DNA of 64,000 nt from Doris montereyensis (lineage: Eukaryota; Mollusca; Gastropoda; Nudibranchia; Dorididae). Of the stretch, positions 25,201-36,800 are shown piece after piece (within the stretch, counting starts at the first letter, position 1; the number at the start of each line of letters is the position of its first letter). The stretch lies in assembly GCA_037039925.1 (NCBI GenBank), contig JAXRKP010000687.1, positions 10,001 to 74,000 on the forward strand, read 5' to 3'. The notes beneath the pieces are model-generated. The model ran no database searches. It saw only the letters and a program-made list of their open reading frames with translations, and was not told the origin of the DNA. The position numbers and the translations under genes were made by a program.

Positions 25201-28200
25201 CCTTTCTTTCATGTTTTAAGGTGTCCTCGCCTTAAATGATGAAATCGCAAACTTTCTTGCTGGTAGAGGAATTTGAACGGCCTTTCCCTGATCAAACTTT
25301 ACTGAATGTTTACAAAAAGGTATGGAAATGAAATTGGTTTCTGTCATAATATCTTAATTGGGAAAAATTTAAACTGTAAACAATTTCTCGATGTTTGTAT
25401 CTGTTCGTAATTAATTCGTGTCTTTCCAAAAAAATTCATTAAAGCTATGTGGGGGGAGTCTAATCATTAAATCAGTAAATTGTGTCTATTGTCATTTGAA
25501 TTGAAACATTGACTGCTTAGCATTAATTAGTGTTTTTGTTTTTATGTCACATTTTTAAAAAATCAATAAATTGTGTCTATTGTCATTTGAATTGAAACAT
25601 TGACTGCTTAGCATTAATTAGTGTTTTTGTTTTTTATGTCACATTTTTAAAAAATCAATAAATTGTGTCTATTGTCATTTGAATTGAAACATTGACTGCT
25701 TAGCATTAATTAGTGTTTTTGTTTTTTACGTCACATTTTTTAAAATCAATAAATTGTGTCTATTGTCATTTGAATTGAAACATTGACTGCTTAGCATTAA
25801 TTAGTGTTTTTGTTTTTACGTCACATTTTTTAAAATCAATAAATTGTGTCTATTGTCATTTGAATTGAAACATTGACTGCTTAGCATTAATTAGTGTTTT
25901 TTGTTTTACGTCACATTTTTTAAAATCAATAAATTGTGTCTATTGTCATTTGAATTGAAACATTGACTGCTTAGCATTAATTAGTGTTTTTGTTTTTACA
26001 TCACATTTTAAAAATCAATAAATTGTGTCTATAGTCATTTGAATTGAAACACTGACTGCTTAGCATTAATTAGTGTTTTGTTTTTCGTCACATTTTGCAT
26101 AAGTAAAAACAGAAAAAAAACCCCAATATTTTATCTACATTGATTGATATGAGGAAAGTGACAGGTTTTCATTGTTGTTGATCAGGGTTTTACTTTGTCT
26201 TTTATCTCTCAACTCCCATTGACTGATTGAATTTCTGTGTTGGTCGGCACTGCTGGCACGTCCTTTTTTTTTTTCTTTCACTCTCTCACCTGTCTCTCTT
26301 TTCTTGCTACTTATAAAGTCATCTTAACTCACCCTCATGACATTCTCAGATAATTTGCCTTTGACTTTGAGGGAGAAAGAGTAATTTTACCTTAAATTCA
26401 GATTTTTTCTGTCATCTCCCCCCCCCCCCTCCTCCCCATCTTTTTCTTTCTTCGAGCTTCAGGTATTGGGGATTTTTCTTCCGTTTTGGTTTTTCTTCTC
26501 TCTCACAGGACCTAGGGGACTTTTCCGTGACCAAACATCATTGTCATCTATTCCCTCATCATTAATATCATTGCCGAAGTCGGCCACCATGCCATTTAAT
26601 ATCTCATGTTCTGTTGTGCTTTTGTATCTCAGGAGCTACATCTCTTCCTTGAAGAACGTTTGTGTTGCAACTCGCTGGTCGTTGCTCTTCGCCGATCATT
26701 CGTAATTTGGATCACACGCAGTTTTTGTTAGCAGGTGCCACGATTACCAGGGGGGGGGAACCCATGTTACCCATTCCGTTTCTTGTTGGGTTTATTGTCT
26801 CTCTCTCTCTCTCTCCATTTACACTCCCTGACTATTGGTTGTCACTGTCACGTCATTGCTTGAACTGTGTGAGAGGTATTGTCCACTTTAACCACAATTT
26901 CTACTTTGACCACAATTTCTACTTTGACCACAATGATAGAGATAAACAGGGGCATGCCAGTTGTTGCAAAGTTTTGAAACGAGTTTGAAAGAAAGAAACG
27001 GACAGAGGAAGATAATCTTAAAAGAAGATTTTAAAACAGCAATTTAATGTTGTCCGTTTATTCATGCTCCATGCTATCATTTCACCTGCGCCAAAGGTTC
27101 TTTTGGTTTAATTCCTTAACGGTAACATTTTACAGTGGTCCCAAAAGTTTTTAAGTTACAAACAATTTTGTGGCATATTCAAAGATACAAGCAATTTTGT
27201 GACATATTCAAAGATACAAGCAATTTTGTGGCATATTTGTGCATTTTCACTAACTCTCATAACCTCCCTTTGATATCATTTGAGGGTGGCTTATTGTGTG
27301 AATGTAGGGATTACTGACTGAATGTCTTTGATTTTTCTTTAGCCTTTTAGTCAGTTTGGCAATCTTTTTTGCTTTCTTTGTTTCTGTTGTAGTGGCATAT
27401 TTTGGAGCTCCTGAGGTGCATGTTATTCTACGATGTTTGGGAGAAGCTAGGAATGTGGAGTGGGGGGAGTCGAAGGTGTGTAGTACTCTTTATTGATGGG
27501 GAAGAAACGGAAATGACAAACAGAAGGGTCTAAAGATTTCAGTTATGCCAACTTACTTTTCACTTGATCACAATTCACATCTTTTCTTTTCTTTTTCTTC
27601 TTCTGGAATTTCTTTTCCTCATCCCAAATTTTCCAAATTCAGATATTGTCATTCAGTAATATTATGTCATAAAGCCCTGTCTATTCTAAATACTTTCAAC
27701 ACAAATAAAAAGAAGTCCAAGTGCAACAGTGATTGTGGCACTTATGTTTGTTAACAAAAAGGAAAGCTTGTCCCACAACAGTGATTGTGGCACTTATGTT
27801 TGTTAACAAAAGGAAAAGCTTGTCCCACAACAGTGATTGTGGCACTTATGTTTGTTAACAAAAAGGAAAGCTTGTCCCACAACAGTGATTGTGGCACTTA
27901 TATATGTTAACAAAAGGAAAGCTTGTCCCACAACAGTGATTGTGGCACTTATATTTGTTAACAAAAAAGGAAAGCTTGTCCCACAACATTGATTGTGGCA
28001 CTTATGTTTGTTAACAAAAAGGAAAGCTTGTCCCACAACAGTGATTGTGGCACTTATGTTTTGTTAACAAAAAAGGAAAGCTTGTCCCACAACAGTGATT
28101 GTGGCATTTATATATGTTAACAAAAAGGAAAGCTTGTCCCACAACAGTGATTGTGGCACTTATATTTGTTTACAAAAAGGAAAGCTTGTCCCACAACAGA

Positions 28201-31200
28201 AGGAGTAATGTTTTTGTGGTGTAATTTCTCAATCCAGTACCATTTCTATTAAAGAAATAGATATTCTTGAAACCCAAATTTCTTATATAACAGTCAATGT
28301 AATGGTTTGAAAATCTCTATTTTAATTCTTCTTCTCATTATTGTTTTACAAAAATTCTCCCTGTGTTTCGCAGATAAACATCTTGTAAGGATACATGTAC
28401 AAGTTCACACAACATTTTGTAGGGGGCTTTGGAGGAGACGGTCCAGATTTTGATTCTTGATTTTAAATGACAGTCTAGATAAAATGCTACATAATGTACA
28501 ACTATTCATATACATTGAATACTTTTTTGTCCCTTTAAGTTTACAAAGGCAGGAGAAGAAATTTATAGTGTACATGGACAGTGTAGTGATATATTGATAT
28601 AGCGGGTTGTTGGTGAGTGCTCCTGCCACTGTTACGCTCTTCTTTCCTTTCACTATTTCACTTACCTTTTATCTTTTTTTTCTTGTTCATTCCTCGACCC
28701 AAGTGAAAATGGGTTCAAGCAGTAACTTGGGAGTAAAGACCTGCGTCAGACTAGCATCCTGACCAGGAAGTGATTGTTATCATCAGTTCCGCTTCACGCT
28801 ATAGAAACCGGGATAAGCTTATTTGGCTCCATGGGCCATATTGGCCATGATGAAACTTTCTTCTTCTTAATTCACCCTGAGATCACCCTATGTGGTGGAT
28901 GAGTTAAATTTCAAGTAAATCAAAGAAAGATACAGTGATGAAATATAAATGTGCACAGTGTGAATCATAAATTCCTATTACAGGCTCAGTGTTTTATCTT
29001 TAATTTGATACACTGGCCAGGGCCATACTTTGGTTTCCGCATCTTTCTCTTTAAAAATCCTCACTACCATGTTGTTGCTAACCATGAAATCACACTGCGT
29101 TTGATCATCGAGTCAGTTTAGTTTCCCATCATGGTTAGAGGCATACAAGATTGTTTTCTTGTAACTCTCCTGAACGGGAGCAATGTGCTTGGGGCTGCTG
29201 TTAGGTCCTACTTCTTTCCTTTTGCTCCTTCATGTGTTTTTCATCCTGTGGTTTTCTTAGATTTCACATTGAAATCATCACCTAAAGGGGACAGTAGATT
29301 CCAATGAAGAATTTAAAAAAAACTCAACAAAACAGACAAACCATTCTTTGAACTCTGCTCTCATTGATAGGATATTATAATTTCAATTTTCTGTCTATCG
29401 CTGCCAGTGCTTGAAGGTCTTTCGACAGTGTGAAGTTTGATTTTTTTAAACTATCCTGTAAAGCGTTAAGCAAATGGAAAACGATCTGATGGATTAAATT
29501 TTTCTTTTTAAAAATTAGGATTCTTGAAATGTATTTCAAATACGCGTCTTTTTGTTCTTGCTGTTTTTGCATGGATTTTTTATATGTGTACACATATAAT
29601 ATACCTGTATACAGCAGATATCCATCTGTACTCTTCATATTCAACATTAACTTGTATGACCCCTTTTTAATTACATTTTTTTGTTTGTTTTTGTAACGAC
29701 ATTTACTACTCAAACTGTTGTATCATTTCTGTATATTTTGATTTCATTCTTTGAAAGATCTGGATACTAAACATCAGAGTGTTTTCTCTCTCTCTGTGTT
29801 TTTGTTGGGGCTTCTTTTTTCCTTTATTTTTTGTTGTTGCTGTTATTGTAGGTTTTGTTTTTGTTTTTAGTAGTAACTGATTTCTTTTCAAGATCTGTGC
29901 CTCATTATTCATTCCCCCATTGTACTATGTATACACTTGCCTGCCGCTTCCAGGAACTCCATGCTCATGTAGAACAGACACTAGGTCGCAATTTGCAGTC
30001 CCGCTGTTCCTCTGCCTTAGTCGTAGCCGTGACACAGACTCAAATGGACATGGAAGGTGTAGTACTGTCGCTTCTACTTTTAGTGAGGCAACGTTGATAA
30101 AACTTGTCCTCAGACAAGCTTACTTTAACTGATAATTTCAAAGACACATTTATTCATACAAATTTTTAAAAAGAATTATTATTGTTTTAATGGGGGGGGG
30201 GAGTAACATCAAAAAGACACAATTGTTATGTTTTCAATTTAACTTGGTAATACTGATTTATTTAAATTATTATTTTTTATTTTTGTCAGTTTTTTGTTTT
30301 TGTTTTTCCCTTTGCAATCTCTTTTCATACCAAACTCTTCTCATTCTTGTACGCTATTAAAATGTTCACTGTTTTTATTATTATTATTATTATTATGAAT
30401 ATTTGCATAAGCTAAAGTGGAATTTTCATTGTAAACTACTCCTTTGGGTCTGAGTTTGCTATAGTGTTGTCTTGTGTAATAGTGTGTGTTTCACTAAAAT
30501 TTTCTTTATCAATTCCTTTATGTCCTTTTATTCATCACTCTTATGTCATTTTTAAAATTTAGTTTATGGCCTCTTTATAAAACTTGAAATTAAACAAATC
30601 TTTTTAATTTCCACTAATTGTTGAGATTGAGCATCTCAATAGATTTTTGGACTACCTTTGAGGGAGGGGGGGGGGGAAATGTTATTGCAGATTATTTTGG
30701 GATGAGAGAGTAGGCTTCATTTCCTCCATAGATTTAGAATTAAGGATGAGGATATTATAATTATGTGTGTTGTAATTTATTAACAAATAAAACAAAAAAT
30801 CTCAGCCGTCAATTCCAGAGAAATAACTATGATTCTCTTAACATTGATTTGAGTACCTCGACCAATAATTTCAGGTTTAAAGGATTGATTTCTTACAAAG
30901 GGAGGAAGACAATAAAAGCTACATTTTTAAATAATGACATTGTATTAATATTTAGACTACATTTTCAGATAATCACATTGTGATAATATTGAGGCTACAT
31001 TTTTAAATAATCACATTGTGACAATATTGAGGCTACATTTTCGGATAATCGCATTGTGATAATATTGAGATTTTCTAAGAATTTGATGTGAATTTTCTTC
31101 TTTTTTCTTTTTGTAAACTAAATGCTTATATTTTTAATGACATCCCAACAACCATTAACGACATTTTATTTATTTATTTAAAATTTTTTAAAAATTTGAT

Positions 31201-33862
31201 TTATAACCCGCACTAATTTGTGTTGCCTTCCTGCTTTTTGTTCACGTTGAAATTGAAGAACGCTTGACATCCATACTTCCTGAGGATGACAAGCAACAGG
31301 TGTTGAATCTCATGCCGAAGCGAGACTTTGAAATTGCTTACCGCCTTGACTGCCGCAACCTTTGTGCTGGTTTCGGGAAGACGTTCATTTCGGTTTTCTC
31401 TAAGCCCGACAGCCTTGTTGCAGAGGATCATGGGTTCTAAAAGCAGGTTGAACATGCGTTTGGTAAGTAAGTTTGCTACCATCCTGTCTACATAATATAG
31501 TTTTGGAAGCAATTTCAAATTGTCCGCTTATTTTTCCTCAAAGCAAACTCCCACTTTTTCTGTTCTTCATAGGATTTGCAGCTCTGTGAACAGTAAAATT
31601 CCTTTAGGGGGGGGGGGGGGGGGGACCTGGATTGTTGACTTTCTGTTCTTTGCATATTCGGATAGAACGATCATTTATCTACAAGGTTTTATGGCAAAAG
31701 AATTCCATAGGACGTATATATTTTTTGTTCCAAAATATTTTGTAAGCAAGGGATAAGTAAAAACAGTCCAAATTTTGATGTTAATTACCCTAGCACTGAC
31801 TGAGAAGATGGCACTAAAAATTGCTCTAGTATCGACTATACGCCAATATGCCAACACCAGTTCTTTCGCTTGGCTTTCGGAACACAGCCCGCCGATTTTG
31901 CCTAGCGCTGAATGACATAAGAGGCAGAGGCCAGCGCTCACGTTAATGTGTATGCAAACAGACACACAAGTATAGTAATAGAGGAAAAAAAAACAAACAG
32001 CTGGTCATTTTGACGTCTGTTTTCACAGTAACAACATTAGTAACAATGCCAGAGACTGTGGAAAGAGTAAGGGGGCTGCTACAAGAAGAGCAACCTGTCT
32101 GAAGCGATTGCTTTATGTTATTTTTTTTCATTTTTTTTTACTTGCATTTTTTCTCAAAATGTAATTTTTTCACACTGAAATTCTATCTCCTCTGCATTTA
32201 CTGACCGATTTGCATAATGCTTGGCACACAGGTTCCTCTCATCAATGTTAATAGAATGACATCAGGTTTTTTGTTGTTGATATCTTATAAACTTTTTAAG
32301 AAAACATTTTTGTAATAAAAATACCATTTTTGCATACAAATACGATGTTATTTTTAAAACTTCATGAAAAAAAAAATTATCCAAATTATCTATAAAAAAA
32401 TACCTGATGTCATTCTTTAGATATTGAATGGAAAAAACGATCTGCACAGGTTTTGGGTGATTTTATTCATATCTTAGTGAGGAGATAGGTTTTGAAAATT
32501 GGGTCAAAATCCAAGATGGTGGCCGTTTCCTTGGCAACCAAGGACGCTACAATTTTTTCAATGATATAGGGTGACTAAATTTTGATAGTTACTCATATAT
32601 ATATTAAAATCAAAAACCTTAACTCTGTTGTACACATTGTCAATGTCATTGCCTTCAACTAATAAGGGAAGGCGTTTTTTTTTTTCTTTTCTTTTGGTTT
32701 TTGGCTTCTCTTTTGTACACATTGCCATTGTCTTGAGCTGAGAAGGGGAGGCGCTTTAGAAATTCCCTGTATCATATTATTATTCTTTATTTGTATTTCA
32801 GCTAGGAGAACCCAACCAGGGGAACGAGGATAAAGGTGGTAACCCACAACAAGGTGACGCCAGCCCAGGTATTGGGAACGTAGACCAGGACAACGAGATC
32901 TTGATGATGGTGCTCACCACCATTACCTCCCTTACAACCAAGTCTACCCTAGGGGCTGTTGTCATAGCAGGACTGGTGGGCGGACGCTTCTTTTCGTTGT
33001 TTTCCTTCTCGCTACAAAAAACAATTTTTGATTTTCTATTGTTGTAAAATGTAGTGAAGTTAGTTACAAAATTAAAGTTCCATTACGGCACAGAGAAGAG
33101 AGCCGGAGGTTATCCTGCTGTCTGTATCACGGAGCGGAACAAGTGATTATAGTCACCTCCTGGACAGGACGCTAGTCTGGCGCAGGTTTTACTCCAAAGC
33201 TAGTGCTGGTATCCATTTGCACCTGGGTTGAGAGGGGAAAATGCGTGTTAAACATCTTTCTCAAGGAACACGATGTCAGACCTAGTTTTGCTAGGATTCG
33301 AACCCTGGACATCATGATCTGAAGTCTGACAGACTAACCACACGACCACTGATGTCACGTGGTGAAGTTAGTTTACTTACAATCTTCATGTATTGTAATC
33401 TAAATCACGGTCTGATGTGTATCGGCGTCTCATGAATTGATGAAGGGATTGAAATTGTTTGAGACACTTGTTTTAGAGTTTCACTTTTCCAGCTTAGACT
33501 TAAGCTGATGAGTTACATTTTGCAGGCTTTGTGAATTTGTTAATTACTTTGTGGTTTGTCTGTTTTTACATTTATATCTTTTTTGTTTTAAGTAAGACAT
33601 ACCTAAGCTGCGGAATGCAATATGTTGAGTTATTTTTGGAACAAAACCTTTCTTCATGATAGGTTCTTCTAGTTCTTTTGTGGGTGGTTAGCGAGCACTT
33701 TTATCTTTTTCACTCTTTCACTTATCTTTCATCTTGTCGTTTCCTTTTGATTTGCCCTGAGATCACTACAATTGGTGGATGGGTGAATTTCAGTGACACA
33801 AATAAATATCTATTTCTTCCTCATCTTTTTTTTTTTCTTCTTTTTTTCTACTTCTTTTTTTC

Positions 33863-33894
<32 letters not shown>

Positions 33895-36800
33895 CTTCTT
33901 CTTCTTCTTCTTCTCCTTCCTCCTCCTCCTCCTCCTCCTCCTCCTCCTCCTCCTCCTCCTCCTTCCTCCTCTTCCTTCTCCTCCTCCTCCTTCTTCTTTT
34001 CTTCTCTTTTCTTCTTCTTCTTGTTGTCTTCTTTGTCTTCTTTTTTTCTTCTTCTTCTTGTTCTTCTTCTTTTTCTTCTTCTTCTTCTTCTTCTTCTTCT
34101 TCTTCTTCTTCTTCTTCTTCTTCTTCTTCTTCTTCTTCTTCTTCTTCTTCTTCTTCTTCATAGTAACTGATAGTAACTGACTCATTCAATTCTTGGGGAT
34201 TACTGTCAATGAGCATAATTTTAAATTGAACCACTCGCCTCTGAATCCCCCCCCCACCTCAATTTCATGCAGGTTGCCAAAGCAGCAGGCTGGCGTGTCA
34301 TCATTGCTGTAGGTAGCTTGTATGGGGGCATTTACTGCTATGAGAGGCTGACGTGGACCACAAAGGCCAGGGAGAGAGTCTTCAAGCAGCAGTACGTGGA
34401 TTATGCTAGCAGCAAGTTGCGTCTCATTGTGGATTTGACCAGTTCTAATTGCAGCCATCAAGTTCAACAGTAAGTTGCGCACATTGAGTGGCACATCATG
34501 GCCATGACTGCAAGACTTTCCATTGTTTTTGACATCATGGCCATGACTGCAAGACTTTCCATTGTTTTTGACATCATGGCCATGACTGCAAGACTTTCCA
34601 TTGTTTTTGACATCATGGCCATGACTGCAAGACTTTCCATTGTTTTTGACATCATGGCTATGACTGCAAGACTTTCCATTGTTTTTGACATCATGGTCAT
34701 GACTGCAAGACTTTCCATTGTTTTTGACATCATGGCCATGACTGCAAGATTTTCCATTGTTTTTGACATCATGGCTATGACTGACAAGACTTTCCATTGT
34801 TTTTGACATCATGGCTATGACTGCAAGACTTTCCATTGTTTTTGACTTCATGGCTATGACTGCAAGACTTTCCATTGTTTTTGACATCATGGCCATGACT
34901 GCAAGATTTTCCATTGTTTTTGACATCATGGCTATGACTGCAAGATTTTCCATTGTTTTTGACATCATGGCTATGACTGCAAGACTTTCCATTGTTTTTG
35001 ACATCATGGCTGTGACTGTAAGACTTTCCATTGTTTTTGTAGGCCTTGACTTTCCATTGTTGTTAGGCCTTGAACGTTGCCATTTATTTCGTTTTTATTT
35101 TCCTATCGTCTTTGTATTTAACTTCTTGCTTATTGTTTTAGGATTTTTTTCTCTTTTTGCGTTTATTTCAAAACTATTTCTGATCTGAAACAACCTTGAC
35201 CAATCGTCTATTCGTTTTGTTGACAAAATAAACAACAAAACTTTTTTTAAAACCAAGAAAACCTGTTTTCCATGCTATAAAGTATTTGATACTATTTGGC
35301 CGTCCAGGCTAAAACGTGCATGGTTTTTTGGTAGTTTGCCGAGCTGACGAGGTTCAAGTCTTAGCTCCTGTCCAAACCCTCAACAAAATCAAATCAACAA
35401 CCACTCGTGGCCAACTTGGGTAAAACAAAACAAAACAAAAACTAAACAAAACCAACCAACTTAGTTTTTGAACATGGGCGTAATGCATTTTTTTCCCTTC
35501 CGCATCAGAGAGTTGACTTCCACCTTTGCCCGTCTGTGCCATCAGGCCGATGTGTCCAAGCAGCAGCTGGAGGATGAGATTAAAGATGTGGACAAAGGTT
35601 TGGTCAGCCTTAAAGACATCTCAGCCCGTGCCAAGACCCTCAGGTACCATTTAGTCACATGTCATACGTTATGTCTAGGCTTTTATCCTCTGCCTTTTCA
35701 CTTTCTCTGTGTGGTTTAGACTGTGGCACAATGTCTTGTGACAGTGCCTGTAGATTTAGTTTGTATTTACTTCTACTATTACTAGTTCCTTCAAGGCTAT
35801 TTAGTTACAACCTCGTGGAGCTGGAATTTGCCCCAGAATCTATGGCATGAAGTAGAACAGATGATAATACGTTGCCTCCTGTATTAGGATCTCATGATCC
35901 TAACTCCGACAGCCTTATCACTAGACCGCCAGTGCCACTTTCTTTTTCTAGTGCAAGTTGTGAAAAAAATCTTTCTGTTTTCATAATACGTCCAATTTTA
36001 CATTATATACTCTTTCTAGAATCCAAATTTTGAGTGTATGTGTTTAGGTTGAAACTCAAATGGACATGTAATACCGCACATAGAGTTTTATCTTCAGTGT
36101 TAATGAGTTACATCTAGCTTAATTTATAAATGATAAAAGTGTTCAGTCAGCACTAGTGACATGAAAATCTAGCAGCTAAGTGATCATGAGGGAGGTCTTG
36201 AGTTTGAATGCTGCCAGGGATGGATCTGATGTGTGTTTTTTGGCAAAGACACTGAAATGAACGCGCATCCCACCACTTATCCCTGGTGCAAATGGGTACC
36301 AACATCAGCTAGGTAGTAAAACCTACGCATCCAGTCCATGAGGCAATGTGACATCATCTGTTCTGCTTCACGCAGAAAATGGAAACAACTCTACAGCTCT
36401 GGCAGCCTTACTGCTAGCAATGTAGGCCACCTTCTCTTTACTTTTATCCGTTATAATTCATTCACATGGGGACTCGCTGGTCCAGAGGTAAGGTGTTGAC
36501 CTCTCAATCAAAAGGTTGCAGGTTCAGGCCCTGACGGTTGAAGAATATTGTCATGTTTTTTTATAGTAAAACCCACCCCTTTGGTCTGGTAGGTGTATCA
36601 ACACTTAGTCCCATTGAAACAGACGGTTAAAAGGAGATCCAGTGTGCACATCACAACAATCTCACTCTGTACACGTTCAAGATCCGTTTTGGCTGTTACA
36701 GGGCAGTCCAGGCAAATTTTTAAAATCCTACCAAAGTCCTTGAGATCACAGTAGTTGTGGATATGGGTATTTTCAAATTAAGTCAAATATATTGTTTACT

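Noticed and set aside
29375..29912. Lys-rich minus-strand frames of 112 and 68 codons inside mitofusin intron 9
   Set aside because: AT-rich intron sequence on the opposite strand, with no conserved motif and no splice sites that fit.
34186..35031. 281-codon minus-strand open frame overlapping mitofusin exon 13
   Set aside because: It is made by the 39-bp repeat (period divisible by three) plus the antisense of a real exon. There is no motif or splice context.
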